In this document: positions 1-12,099 of the stretch, piece after piece
How the letters are laid out: every line of letters starts with the position of its first letter
Numbering within the stretch: the first letter of the stretch is position 1
From: Corythucha ciliata
Lineage: Eukaryota > Arthropoda > Insecta > Hemiptera > Tingidae
DNA length: 64,000 bases
Assembly: GCA_038030265.1 (NCBI GenBank)
Contig: CM075942.1
Span: forward strand, 52,356,751 to 52,420,750
Direction of reading: 5' to 3'
Program-made: the position numbers and the translations under genes
The notes under the pieces: model-generated
Databases searched by the model: none
Seen by the model: the letters and a program-made list of their open reading frames with translations, nothing else
Told to the model about the DNA's origin: nothing

Positions 1-745
1 CAATTCACTAATTCCGCAAAGCTTTTATCGAGACGTTCCAGTTTTTTCATTATTATACCGCTCATTAGGATAATCAAAAGAAATCCTGGATGTTCCGCCC
101 AAAATAACGAATCCCCCCCAGTTGTGTATATATATATATACGAAGCTCCAACAGCCGCTGTCTTGAAGTACAACTATATTGTTGATCTTTTCGTCATATA
201 TTCACGTGTTTTACCAGTAAAAGTAGCCGTCGCGTTTTTGAGCATTTGACAGATTTTGACCGCGAAATACCTATAGATAAATTGCCACACTTTTTAGCTA
301 AAATGTCCACGACACTGCAAGTTTTGGGTCTTAATTTTTTCGAAATTGTCCGTTTTGGGCCGTTTTCTCGTGTGCTTCTGGAAACCGCGAGATGATTCCA
401 TATAGAAACTGTAAATTAGCAAAATTTAGCCCCGTATTTTCTTCAATGTATAGTATAGCCTCATGTACTTGCTCCAGGAACGTTATATTGTCACCTTAGT
501 CAATTTTAGGCACGGGAAAGACGCCCCGCTGAGAGAAACCTGACGAATAGCCGCGAGATTACAACATTAGGACTTCGGACCAAAAATTTCACGTAAAGCT
601 AATGGCAAGTTTCGGGCCTTCATTTCTGTCAAATTGCTATTAGTTTAGAGGCTCAGAAGTCACAAAAGTGTCCAAACATTCGAGATTAAAAGAATAAATT
701 ATATAACAGATCGTCCTTTTCACCCTCACTCTTCGATTCCCAGCA
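1..745. other. Non-coding stretch with a short TA repeat and E-like units
   Basis: No gene is visible. A (TA)7 microsatellite lies near 127-140. Around 300-380 and 585-650 the text resembles family E seen at 54.9 kb: phrases such as GCAAGTTTTGGGTCTTAATT and GGCAAGTTTCGGGCC precede a GAAATTG or AAATTGC. These are only two or three diverged units, so membership in family E is an inference. The rest shows nothing recognisable. Confidence 0.4.
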
Positions 746-749
746 GAAT

Positions 750-1215
750 AGATTCATGAATGATCCAACTCCCCGAAATTTTGTTTTCGAAGAGGCCGGG
801 CCCGCCAAAGTTGCGTGTTTCGAGTGGGACAAACCAACGAAATATGTTTTTTTGGTGAGCCTTTCTCGTGAAACGGTACAAATCTACGAAATTTTGTTTT
901 TGAAAGTGCCAAACCCCGCCAAATTGCACTTTCGAATAGGTCAATACACTGGAAAATTATATTTTGCAGGTTTGAACGGGAAATTCATGAAGTTCCATTT
1001 TTCTAGGAGCCAACCCTGCGAAATTTGTTTTCGAAAGAGAGTCCAACCAGCGGTTGGAACGGTTGTTTTATTAAAGGGCCAGAACACATCGAATTGCTTT
1101 TTTGATTAGCCAATATCCCGTGAAATTGGATCATTACAAAAATGTTCGATCCAAAATTGAATTTATAGGGAGTCATTCCTGGGAAATCAGCTTTTCGAGT
1201 AAGTAAAACCGCGCA
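750..1215 (+). repeat. Family B ~30-bp tandem array, core forward
   Basis: Roughly a dozen diverged units follow the pattern 'GAGCCAAACCCGCGAAATT' then a T-rich stretch (GGTTTTT). Clear copies of the CGAAATT core occur near 774, 838, 886 and 1018. The open frame at 756-1109 simply runs through this array, whose period is near a multiple of three, and is not a gene. The same family recurs at 15.6, 19.7, 26.2, 30.1, 48.9 and 62.6 kb. Confidence 0.7.
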
Positions 1216-1351
1216 CGTGTATTCTGTGAGCGCGTTCTGTGAGCGCTGATTCCTGTCGAGAAGGGGATGACACTATAGGTCATTTGTCCCCAGGCCCGGC
1301 CTTCCTTGGGGCCAGGAATTCAGAAAAGGATGAATCTCTACCTGCGATTAG

Positions 1352-1672
1352 AGCTCTTGTAGTTGGAGCTTCGCTGTGAAAGAACCTTCTTCGTGGTTGA
1401 AGCTTTAGTGTGGCTTGGAGCTTTGCTATGGTTGGGAATTTACTGTTGTTGGGCCTTTGCTGTGATAGGACTTTTGCTATGTTGGAGCTTTGCTGTGGGT
1501 TGGACCGGTGCCGTGGCTGGGCCTTATAGCTATGGTTGGACCTTTATTAGTGTGGTTATAGACCTTTGATGTGGTTGGGTCATTTTTGTGGTTGGAACTT
1601 TTCTGTGTGATTGGAGCTTTTCTGTCTGGTTTGAAGCTTTTCTGTGTTTTGGCGTTCATTGTGGAGTGGTGT
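1352..1672 (+). repeat. Family D ~18-bp minisatellite (GGAGCTTTGCTGTGGTT)
   Basis: About 17 diverged units of 17-20 bp with consensus TTGGAGCTTTGCTGTGGT. Good copies lie near 1416-1432 and 1482-1499. The frames at 1363-1569 and 1571-1861 translate to monotonous hydrophobic Leu/Trp/Ala/Val strings produced by the repeat, so I do not call them genes. The same minisatellite flanks the LINE relic at 56.2-56.6 and 60.0-60.1 kb. Confidence 0.8.
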
Positions 1673-4600
1673 TGTTGGAGTTTGCCGTCCGAGTGGCTGG
1701 CTGACCACATTCATCAGGCGAGATGGTTTGTCGCCCGGTTTATTGGCACGTGTCGGAGTTTCCCACACGCCACACGGAAATGTCCACCATCCGACAATGT
1801 AAATGGGTCGGAAATCAATAAGAATGGGGGAAAAAAAATAAATAAAAAGAGGAAGAGTTAGAAATAATGGGAAATAATTAAATCGGAGTAGGTAAATCAA
1901 AGAAAATATGAAGATCGAGTTTCCTCAACTGACATGAAAATATGCATTTTGACTCTTTAAAAAAAAAAAAAAAAAACGGTGCCATTGATTGGTGGGGGGG
2001 GGGTTCTGTTGAAGGGCTCCATTGCGTTTCATCCCAAGGCCCACTGCCCTGCCACCTGTAGAATACTAAAAATAAATGTAAAAAACGTTTTTTCGACGTT
2101 TTTTGCCTTACAAGGGGCTTACGTAGTTCCTCTCACCGCCACTAATGTGGCAGTACCTTCCTGCCGCTAAGGACGCCTTTGGAGGAGAAATAAATGTTGA
2201 TAAGTTTTTTGGTTTTTTTTGGGACGACACCAATCGAACAACTTTCACCGAATTCCTCTAAAATAAACTAAAAATTAACTTTTATCGATTTTCAGCGGAT
2301 AATTCAACATAGTTTTTGTATAAATAACGAAAACATGATCCCAACATACCACCACCGTGATGGTAGGGCCACGACCTTTTCATTGTTTCATAGTAATTTA
2401 TAAAGCCCGAGGGTAATGAAACGCGTTCACTTCGTGAACTAGGGACGTCGAATTACCAATTTGTAGGGGCGGAGGTCACTTAGTTAATTTTAGAGGGTGG
2501 CCCCGTCATTCGCCCCCCCCCTCCTGATTAATTCAGTCGGAAGCCACTCACTTATGTTAATTTTCGTACAACAGGTTGAGTTGACTTTCTACATACTTTT
2601 TACACCCACTCAGGCCTCTCATAGCGTACTAACTTGTCCTCGTGTGGTTAAATAATGTCTAAAAGAGCTGTCCCCTTCGTGGAAGACCGCACTGCTTTCA
2701 TTTATTCTGTGCGTTTTGTACGAAGCTAACGACGAATCACCCGGTGAAAATGAACAAAAAAATTGTTTTTTTATTAATTTAGGTAAATTGGCACCCTCAC
2801 CCTCGAGTAAAAAATAATTTTTAACTTCCCAATAGTATTTCCCAGACCAAAAGCAAGGAAGGTGCTGCCACCTTAGTGGCGGTAAGATGAACCTGGGCTT
2901 TGGTGAAAGTTGATCTGACGGTGAGGTATCCTGTGGATTAATTTTTATTTTGGTAATGTCAACATCATTTTCCCACGTAAAATAATAGAAATAATTAAAA
3001 TTATAAAACGTTTAGATACTACTATTTTTGCTGTTTTGTTACCTTCTTGAATACCGAAGTCGCAAAAAACCCAATGGGTGGTTTCAGTGATGGAAAATAA
3101 TTACTTTTGTGGTTTTGTCCACTTTTTCCAAGAAACTAATAAATCGGTTGAATGCTTGGATTTAAAAACTTCTAAATTGCCAGTTGAGCCTCAAATCTGA
3201 GTGCTTCGGTTGAGTATTGAGTGATTTCAACGGTGAAATTGACTGTAGGGCTCTGTGACTTAGGAATATAATATTCAGGGACGTGTGTGATGCAGAATCC
3301 CATAAGTAGTTAACCCTCCAACCGATTTTTTCACTATCTTATAAAATTTAAACTCAAAAGTTAATCCTTTCGATTGTCCTTGTAGTCCATCGACTCTGTA
3401 TTCTCACAGATTCCTCTTTAAATAGCCACCCCCGCCTCCCTGACTCTCACCAGGTCGTTGACACAAAGGGCAAGCAATCAATTTCACAACGATGAGTCAA
3501 TCCAATGTTTAATGCTAAAAGGATATAGAATTGTATGTTCATCGTCCACATTCCAGTCCAATAGTTCCAGGAATTTTGGTTGGTTGTTGTGGTGAGGGAA
3601 GGGAGACAGGAATTTCTATCGTTTTCAAGCTCAGATTCCTGTGTTTTCCCCATCCTCGTCGATTAGTTTTTGTCTTTTTCCAAGTCGTGAAACTTGTACT
3701 ATTTGTCCTTGGTTTAAACTTGGCTCGGTAATTTACAGTAAGAACTGATTGGAATCTTCGGTCGGTCAATTTCATTTTGTCCTCGAAATCGTTAGTTTTG
3801 CCTTAGAAACTGACGTGTGAGTCAATTTGGCTACAAAATCCAAATATTTGCCCACAGCCCTCCTCTTCCGAGGATTTATTCAGGTCAACGTCACTCTGCA
3901 CAGATTTTCAAACAAGGCTGCGGGGTAGTATGGGTGTGGTAGGGGCGATTCGAGGGTCTTTTGAGACCACACAGAAAGTCGAACCAATGAGAATTCCCCC
4001 TCAACCTCCATACTATCGGCCTCCTATTTGAGAAAAAGCTTTCGAGCAATTAAAAATAACAAAGTTCCCCCTCATTGCAAACGAAGGGCCATTTAAAGAC
4101 TGCTCCTTTTTATTTTTCCTAATAATGATAATAGTAGGAACAGTGTGAGGGGTGGTGAAGGGGGATCATGAAACTGTTCAACCAGTAGTATCCTCGTTTT
4201 TTAAAAAGTATTGAATCAATCTTCTTATAACCCAGTCTCTATCGCCGTTAACGTTTTAAGTACGCGAGTGTTGTCCAAGAAGGCAAAACGTTGTGAAGGT
4301 AGAATGGAGGGGGGAGCAAAGTTAACGACCCCGAAAAACACTATCGTTCGTGGGAATGAAAAATAAAACTATCTAGGAGAATTTCGCTTGAATTCTACGA
4401 AGTGAAATGCTCAACAAGTGTAAAAGGGGTGATGTGGTTAAGGAGTCGTTAGAAATTATACTTTAAATTTTTCCTCTGAACGGATAAAAGACCGTTAAAA
4501 GGGGATTCCAACCGAGAAATAGCCGCTATGGATGACATGCGGCTGGTTATGGTGTGGTGGAGGGGGGAGTTAAGTTCTAGTTGCATCAAATTTACTGCCT

Positions 4601-6289
4601 ATGAAAACTTCCCTCCACCCAGGGGGGGGGGGGAGTTTAATGAGTAGCTACCGAGTGGGAGGCGCTTAATGACTTGTAAGGAGTCAAAAATTAACAGGTT
4701 TTTCGTCGCCTTTCGGTAATTTCTAGTTGGAGAGACAGAGAGAGTACGAGAAAGAGTATGGGGGAGTGTTTCTGAAACAGTTGATATTGAGCAGGGGGGG
4801 GGGGGTTAACAGAAGAAAAGTAATGGCATGACCATAACTGGAAATAAGTTCCTTAGAGTGCTTCGAAAGTTTTTTAGCGTGAAATAGAACTGTTGAGAAA
4901 AAAAAGCGCTTTTCTCCACTGAAGCTTTTCAATTAAATTTTAGTCGGAGCCCCGATAAAAAGGAAAACGAGAAAAAGAAAAATTGCGGCAAGGTCACACA
5001 ACGTTTCTCTTCGAACCTTTAAAGCCACTTTCATCATCGTTGTTTTTCTTCTTTCATTCGATCCTTTAGAAGAGCACTCCCCCGCCACTGCCCCTCAACG
5101 CCTGTATCATCTTCATTTTCTTTCTTCTACGAAACTAGTGCAGAACACTACCCCGTCCCCGCCCACCACTGGACCACTCATTCATCGATTCTTTGTCGTA
5201 AAACCCACCGGAGCGACCCTCCGTCTTTAATTTTCTTTTCGCCAGATACCGCACGCGTTCTTTCTAAGGGTAGGGTGTGGAGAGGGGCTTTCTCTTTCTA
5301 AAAAATCACAGTCCTAGCGGTTTTATTGGACGTTTCCTTGAATTTAAAAATAACAACAACCAAAGAAATCCATTAACCTTAAACGATTAATTACCCTAGC
5401 CAGAGGATCTTCTTCCCTGTTTGTACCACACGCTTGACCCGGATCCCCGAGCACTTGATCGGATTTATTAAGTTTCGATGCATCTTTTCATCTCTAAAAA
5501 ATCTGAAATCCTCTTTTAATGATTCATTTGTTTTTCGTTTAGAAAGTTTCGCGGAGGAATCGAAATAAATAAATACGGAGACAAACGTACGTCGCGACCG
5601 AACGGTCTTGATGGTCCTAGCCGAACTTTTTAACATTCGAAACTTGGATGGGATTTATCTGTTATATTATTAAAATTATCATTTTTATAGTCTACCAAAT
5701 TATCATAAAGAGAGGTTTGACTGTTAACGTTTTAATTGAGCTCAGATTAGTGAAATTAAAACGGATTATTATAGTTAGCTGTCAGTTTTAAAAAATGATG
5801 AGAATATTATCGGACCGCGATCATCTATCAAACGTTGATAATAACGAATTATTTAATAATTGAGGGGTTTTTCCCCGGAGAAAACCGAAAATCACCCCCC
5901 CCCCCATCATCACAACTCTCACTATAAAAGTTTCACGCTCATCTGGATTAATCGAACCATTTTAACGCTCTCTGACGCGTATAAATGGTGCGTTCTGAAT
6001 TATAAACGCGGAGGCTTTCTCGCCCCTCCCCCACTGCCGAATTAACTTGTTGTTTTTTTGGTATATCCATCAAAAACCGTCCCCCTGACTTTGGGACTGA
6101 ATCACCGGCAGGGGGACTCTCCAGTGCAGGTGATCATCCCTAGGGAGACGAGCGTTGTGCCAACAGCGACTTTTACCCAGGCCACTGGGCTGAATGAAAT
6201 TGAGAAAAAGGCGGCAGAGTTGAAAGAGTGCAAGTTCATTCGTTTATCGATGCTATTTTCAGTTCAGTTCAAATTTTAAAAAATGTGCT
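1673..6289. other. No recognisable gene; homopolymer-rich unique sequence
   Basis: I see no conserved protein, RNA gene or transposon end here. The stretch has G or C runs of 9-12 bp at 1994-2003, 2513-2521, 4622-4633, 4794-4805 and 5895-5905, and an A18 run near 1960-1977. Many G-rich phrases of the type GTGTGGTGGAGGGGGG occur between 3930 and 4800. Frames of up to 81 codons (for example 5391-5636 on the minus strand) resemble no family I know. The frame at 6058-6279 looks protein-like at first, but its end merges into the family A array. Confidence 0.5.
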
Positions 6290-8092
6290 AATTTGCTGAT
6301 TTGGGGACGGGTCTGCGGCAAAAATAGAGAAAAATCGCTTGTTCGCAGTGAAACTTTAGAAAAAGCGCTCATTCTCGACTAAAATTGGGAACAATCACAG
6401 ATTTCCGGCTAAAAACAAGGAAAAAACGTCAATCCATTGTTTCCGGGAGGGCAACTTCGTTGCTAAATTTGAAGTTTATAGCGCTCAATCACGGCTATAA
6501 CTGAGAAATAACGAAAATTGGCGGCTGAAATTAGAAAAATGTACAAATTCACTGTTTTTTAGTGGAACGAACCGGCTAAAATTAAGAAAAAAAGTTGGAT
6601 ACGTTTTCACCGCGGCTGAAATTGAGAAAATGTGGAAGTTCACGGGTCCTCAATGCAACTTATTCCTGCGGCCATAAACTGAAAAAGGTCCAATAAGCTG
6701 TTCTTGGGCCAAATCTTAAACTAGAATCAAGAAAACATGCTTAATCGTAGCTTAATTTTTATAAAATACGCTCATTCACGATTAAAATAGAGAAAAATCA
6801 CTCAATCGAGGGAAAATCGTCAATTCACGGTTTTCGGAAGCAACTTTGTTGACTATGATTGAGAAAAAGCGCCTATTTGCAACTAAAATTAAGAAAATGC
6901 TACAAATCACAGCGAAAACTGAGAAATAGCGCTCGTTCGAGGCTTAAGGTGAAAAGAATCAACACCAATTCACAGATTCCGGTTGCGACGAACAGGTCAA
7001 AATTAAGAAATAAACACTAAATTCACGGGTTTATGGAGACCTTCCATGGGTATAATTTATTGAGAAAAAGGGCTCATTAACAAGAAGAATTGAGTAAAAA
7101 CGCTTATATGAAGTTGAAACTAATTTGTGGATTGTTGTTGAACAGCACGCTATTCGCGGTTTCGGGAGGGAAAGCAACTTCAAAACTGAAATTAAGAAAT
7201 AACGCTGAAAGGCTTCCTTCGGGGAAAAACCCCTTCTTGGGATGCAACTTCCAATTTATAATTTGCGAGAAAAAAAACTAAGTTAGCTGTTCTTGGGGAA
7301 AACATGCGCGAGAAAAAGCACTATTGTGCGGCTAAATTGAGAAATGAGAAAAAGCACTATTGTGCGGCTAAATTGAGAAAAAGCTGTCATTAACGACTAA
7401 AATGAAGAAAAATCACTCATAGTTGCTGAGTTTAGAGAAAAATAATGAATTTGAGGTTTTCAGAGGCAACTTGAGCGGAGCATTGCTATTCCCGTCAAGT
7501 CAAATACAAACTTTCGTCAGAAATCCGTCAAAACTCCGATTTCCAGTTTTTGGAGGTAACATGTCGTGTCTGAATATGAGAAAAAACACTAATCCATGGG
7601 TAGAATTCAATAAAAAGCTGCGCTAAAATCGGGAGTGGGGGCCTAATTAACGGCTAATAACGGAAAAAATGCCAATTCACGGCACAAAATCATGAAAACC
7701 CTGATTCGGGGTTTCTGGAGGACACTTTCATGACTATTGACGAGAAAAGCGCTAATCGATGACTAAAAATAAAAAATGCTCTAATTCGTTGCTAAAAAAT
7801 GCTAATTGGCGGCAAAAATTAAAAAAAGTCAGATTTACAGCAAAAATTGAGACAAAAAAGGTGAATTGTTTTGCAAAAATATCGAGAGAATTGTAGTACG
7901 CTGCTTCAGTGTACAATTTAGAAATAACTATAATTCGCTACTAAGACTGAGATAAAACACTAATTCACTGCTGAAATAAAAATAAGAACACAAGTTAGCG
8001 GCTAAAATTAGGATGAACTGCTAATTCACGGCGAAAATTAAGATCAACTGCTTTAGATGACATTGAGAAAAATTACGAGTTCGTGCCTAATA
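6290..8092 (-). repeat. Family A ~30-bp tandem array (main array), core on minus strand
   Basis: About 55-60 diverged units. On the plus strand a unit reads roughly AATTCACGGCTAAAATTGAG followed by AAAAAGCGCT. The period is about 30 bp with many small indels, so it can be followed by eye but no two units are identical. A near-exact local duplication occurs around 7318-7380 (AAAAAGCACTATTGTGCGGC twice). Some units carry an extra insert of the type GTTTCGGGAGGGCAACTT (6443, 6829, 7161) or GGTTTATGGAGACCTT (7028). These inserts recur in other A arrays and suggest higher-order organisation. No frame here is credible coding sequence. Confidence 0.85.
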
Positions 8093-8316
8093 TGAGATGA
8101 ATTCGCTCTCATTTGTTGTAACAGCTGCACCTACACTTTTTCCGTTTCAATTGTGTTTAAAGTAAAAATAAAATAGAATTTTATTCATAAAAATCAATGA
8201 GCGATCCTGAAATTCCGTTCAAAAAATCGTTCATAGACAACATTTTTCTCCCTTTAGCCAATTTCTAAATCCGCCAGATGTGACGGGAAATCCGTCCAAT
8301 TGGCACCGCTGCGCTC
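8093..8316. repeat. Dispersed ~225-bp linker repeat, copy 1
   Basis: This non-30-mer segment sits inside the A array. A diverged copy lies in the same setting at about 29555-29795. Shared landmarks in order are ACACTTTTTCCGTTTCA, GTGTTTAAAGT versus GTGTCTAAAGT, a run of AATAAAAAT, GAGCGATCCTGAAATT versus GAGCGATTCCGAAATT, and finally CCGCCAGATGTGACGGGAAA versus CTGGCAGATCTGATGGGACA with GGCA(C/A)CGCTGC. I judge identity by eye to be around 70-75%. It has no TIRs or poly-A tail that I can see. Confidence 0.65.
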
Positions 8317-8865
8317 TATTACGATGATATTAATATGAGAAAAATTGCTGATTAGCGATTGATGGCGATGATTTAACTGCTGAAATTGAGAGAAAAGGGC
8401 TCGTTCATGAAAAAACAAAAAACAAAAAACAAAAACAATCATTCGTGGCTGAAATCGAGAAAAAACGCCAGTTCACGGATCTCGACGCAAATTATAGGTG
8501 AAAATTATAATAAAGTTCCAATTGGCTGTTTCTGAGGCAAATCTGAGGCTTCATTGGAGAAAATGCGCTGATTCTGGACTACATTTTGGAAAAAGCGCTT
8601 ATGCAAGACTAATGTTGTGATTTGTGGCTAATATTGAAGAGAGGAGATAGTGAAAAAGCGAGAATTTCGGCTAAAACTGCAGAGATAACGTACCAATGCA
8701 ACCACAACATCAAACATTGAAATTTGAATTTAGAAATAGTACTCATTCGCGGGTAGAATCGAGAAAAAACACTTGTAGTTGGCTGAAATTCAGAAAAAAA
8801 CACTAATTAGCTATTGCCAGAGGCAACGGTGTGGCCAAAATTGAGACGAACGAGAAATTTCTGTT
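8317..8865 (-). repeat. Family A array, continuation
   Basis: About 15-17 further units in the same orientation as 6290-8092 (GAGAAAAAACGC, CAGTTCACGG and similar), including a short (AAAAACAAAAAAC) expansion near 8410-8440. It ends where unique sequence starts with GGGCATGACAACGGC. Confidence 0.75.
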
Positions 8866-9300
8866 CCCAAGGGCATGACAACGGCTGATATTGTGAATAC
8901 GAGCGAATAAACGGTATAGTGGCACTGACCAGCAGGTCGTGCGGAAAAATTTGGGTGGCTCGTGCCATGCCAAAACGTCGAGTCAGGGTGGCAATGAATA
9001 CGCTCCGATCAAACAGATTTGTGTGGGGAGGTAAGAGGCCGTTCCAATCGAGCAGAGTCTGTTGACGCTAGGCCATCCAAGTTGGGTCAGCCTACACGCG
9101 TCGTACTCACACCCCTAGTGTGTCCCTAATACTCTGAGCGTCTACATCCAGAGCCTACTCTAGCTACTATAGTATAGTTAGAGTAGGCTTTGTTGTAGCA
9201 CGTCTCCTCAAACTTCCTCACCCTCCTCAGAAACTCCAGCACTCGGACTCCTTGAGCCTTGATGAATTCTAGGTCGGTCAAAATAATTATTGTTCCCGAA
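8866..9300. other. Unique, GC-balanced segment with a strong hairpin
   Basis: This segment differs in composition from the array before it and lacks 30-mers. Its one clear feature is an imperfect 38-bp palindrome at 9152-9189 that starts AGCCTACTCTA and ends TAGAGTAGGCT around a CTATAG-like centre. I looked for tRNA A and B boxes here and found none convincing, so a SINE is not supported. Confidence 0.45.
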
Positions 9301-10700
9301 TATCGTTAAATTAAATCTTATTGAGGTGAATATTCGGTTTCTTGGGTCATAGTCATAAGTTTACCGACAGAATGTCCCCCTCCCCTTGACTTGAGACAAA
9401 TTCTGGATCCGTGCCTGCTTGTGTACATCATTGACAGCCCCCCTTCGCATAAAAGAGACGCGAGCGAGTCAAACACTGTACCAGTAGGTCACACAACATT
9501 ACCGTGAACCCCCTTCCCTCTTCACAATCTATTTCACCCGCGACTACCTTTTATGCACTTCTAATCCCATTAGTCTCGAAGGTGAAAACTTCAACAGACA
9601 TCAAAGCGTTCTTTTAACAATTCACCTTCCCCCTTCACCGTCATCGTCCTTCGCCTTTAGTAGCGATTTCTTTGGAGCATCCCCCCTTCGCCCCTCCATC
9701 CTTGCATATTTCAACGAAAAAGGATTCTGGCGTGCTCTATTAGGCTAATTCTACGGGGTCCCCCACCTCTCTGTAACCATACCACCGGGCCACCTACGTC
9801 CATTTGTTTGCCACGTTTTCGCCTATTCGAACGAAAGGCTCGTCTTTTTAAGGGAATCCCGCCTAAAATATTTGTGAAGGGCCTTCTCTTTTAAATGTAT
9901 TTGAATATTCGGAGTAGCGTGAAAAAAGCGGTGCGGCGAGTACAGTGATGCTTCTTTGTCGAATCCTTTGGAAACGTGAAGTGGGCCACAGTGGGAATCG
10001 ATAATTCAATAAAAATGTACATAATATTGTAAAACGGTTTAGATAAAATAACGTGACGGCGGCGTCTGCTTTTTTTTTATATATTATATCCCACGTATAG
10101 AGGCCCAACCGTAAAAATCGCCCACGAAGTCAAAAACAACCTCACCATTTTCTTCATCCTCCCCCCTCCCTTCTAATTCACTGCTCCACTGGCGTAGTTT
10201 TCCCCACCCACCCATCACACACACGACGTTTTTACGAAAAAAAGAAAATTCCGGCGAAGAATGTGACCTTGCCTTTTCATCGGTGCGGCTGCGAGCTTTT
10301 TGTGTCTCAAAACGGTGCGGGTGAGAGAGAAATGGAACGAGCGGTTTTTTAGTATTATACAAAAAAATAGAAGAAAAAAAGTGCGTTCTAAGAGAAGTTA
10401 CGGGAACATTTCCTGCCCGAAGTTTTAAGAACGCGCAGAAAATTTACGTAGCATGCAATTCCAGCGAAAGTCAAAAATTTGAATTCATTGCCGCGTTGTA
10501 AAGAAAGTGAAATGAGGAAAAAAGTGGGGAACAACGAAGAGAAAAAGAAACAAAATCTACAAGTCTTCTTCAGTGACTTACTAAAAATATCTTGAAAACC
10601 TTCTCGGCTAAAAAAAAGAAAGTTGAACCGATTCATTTTTGATTTGTTGTCCTGATGGGTATAGGAAGCAGCAGAAATGGTCTTATTGTTAGCGTTGAGC
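9301..10700. other. No recognisable gene
   Basis: The stretch shows pyrimidine-rich phrases (CCCCCTTC types, 9370-9780), then purine/A-rich text. Open frames of 80-90 codons on the minus strand (9863-10108, 10084-10362) resemble no known family. I see no array, TIR or RNA gene. Confidence 0.4.
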
Positions 10701-10707
10701 GATTGGT

Positions 10708-10736
10708 GGGTGTGGGTGGTGGTGGGGTGGGGTGGG
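10708..10736 (+). other. G-quadruplex-capable tract
   Basis: Five G-tracts of three or more (708-710, 714-716, 724-727, 729-732, 734-736) are separated by loops of 1-7 bases, which fits the usual G3+N1-7 rule. It lies in unique sequence with no nearby gene that I can identify, so a regulatory role is not implied. Confidence 0.5.
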
Positions 10737-10739
10737 AGT

Positions 10740-11865
10740 TTGGAATCATCTTTGTCTTTAAAAATAGAGTTTCAATACAAAAATACGCTCTGGTTGTTTC
10801 GAAAAACGTGGTTTGTTGAGGCATCCCACGCGATTTTTTGAATTATTAGAAAAATTACGCCTTTTTCTGCTTTCACGTTGTAATCCCCCCCCCCCCAGGC
10901 TTTTATTTATTTTATTTTCTCTTTCAACAAATTAAAAAAAAAATGAATAGAGCCATTGATGTTGCGGGGGGTCGAGGGGTCATTGTATGCTGGCACGGTC
11001 TTTCTATAAAGCGCGAGCTTGGAGAAGAAGGCTACACGAAAGACTGTAATGCTCCTCGGGAAAATGTTGCGAAAAATAAGATTTTCTCTTTTTTTTTTTT
11101 CTTTTTTTTTCAATTTCTTTCAATGCCCCCCTCTCCCAACCAACAATGTGAATTGCGAGAATTTGACTGCTTACAGAGACAACGTTCATAATAGTCTTCG
11201 CTTACCGGTTAATGCTTGATTGTTGACGTCTTGTGATGGTGTGGGTGGGGTGGTTACTGATGGCAATGTGTAGCGAGTGTTCACCGGTTGTTCGTGCTCT
11301 GCAGAAAAAATAAATAAAATAAATAAGAAAAACGATTACTTATAGTTACTACATCGACAATTTTGTGGTAAAACTGCCAAATTTAACTGTTTTTAAATAA
11401 TTTTTGAACGTCTATAATTCAACCCTCAATAACCCAGCAAAGGCCCAAAGCCCAAAACTCGAACTTTCATCCACTCTGAGCTTGGCAACTCTGTCTGTTA
11501 GTGGCTGAATCTGATTAATCAATCTGGAAACTGTCCTTTCTGGACCTCGAAAAACTTGCTTTCTCTTCACGTTTCACGTGTTTTTATTCAATTGACAAGC
11601 AGTCCAGGTACAAAACAACTGCCAACTTGTTGGTATATCTTGCGATTGATACTAAACTTTCTCAGAGCTTATGGTCACCTTGAAGAAATGGATGGGCGCG
11701 GCATGCGACCGCGTTTTGGCTTTCAAGCTTTTCTCGCCGCAGTCATCGCTGTCGTCTTCCTTATTTTGACAGGGAACTTTCGACTACGCAAAACCCCCAC
11801 CCCTTCCCACCTACCAACCGACGGCATTCCAGCCTATTGAGATTTACAATCTCACACCAGATTGA
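10740..11865. other. No recognisable gene
   Basis: Contains a C12 run at 10885-10896, T-rich tracts near 11085-11120 and unique sequence. The frames at 10943-11191 and 11556-11840 read through low-complexity segments and match no family I recognise. Confidence 0.4.
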
Positions 11866-12097
11866 AAAGACCATGAAAGCTTAACCCGAGCTGGAACTTT
11901 ATACATATATGTATATAAAAAAGGCAAAAATCGGCCGTCGTCTGAAAGTGGGGGACACGAGGGCTTTTTCAAAGATTCAAACGACGATGATAATTATGGT
12001 GTTGATGAGGAAGGTGGGCGGGGAAAGCAAACATTCAACGACGACGGCGACGACGACGACGGCAACAACAACAAAAGCAATAAGATGAGAAAGTTCT
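11866..12097 (+). other. Open frame ending in an Asp/Asn-rich tail
   Basis: A 77-codon stop-free frame without an obvious ATG ends at TGA 12097-12099. Its last 45 codons give an acidic, Asn/Asp-rich tail (patterns DDDDG and NNNKSNK) encoded by a GAC/GGC/AAC trinucleotide tract at about 12036-12075. A possible acceptor (CTTTTTCAAAG) precedes the acidic part. Low-complexity acidic tails do occur in nuclear proteins, but the simpler explanation is a trinucleotide microsatellite in an open frame. A TATA-like string TATATAAAA lies at 11912-11920 next to a 16-bp palindrome of TA and CATA steps. Confidence 0.2.
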
Positions 12098-12099
12098 GA

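Noticed and set aside
756..1109. 117-codon plus-strand frame
   Set aside because: It lies wholly in the family B array. The frame stays open because the repeat period is near a multiple of three. No domain.
1363..1861. Hydrophobic frames resembling membrane proteins
   Set aside because: Produced by the GGAGCTTTGCTGTGGTT minisatellite. Leu/Trp/Ala/Val monotony follows the unit.
6058..6279. Protein-like 73-codon frame before the A array
   Set aside because: Its composition looks like coding sequence at first, but its second half merges into A-type units (GAAATTGAGAAAAAGGCGG), there is no clear start or splice pair, and no domain is visible.
6290..8865. CRISPR-like array of ~30-bp repeats
   Set aside because: Units are directly tandem, diverged and have no spacers. 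The setting is eukaryotic.
8866..9150. Possible tRNA-derived SINE
   Set aside because: No A box/B box pair (no GGTTCGANTCC-type match) and no tail with a short tandem repeat.
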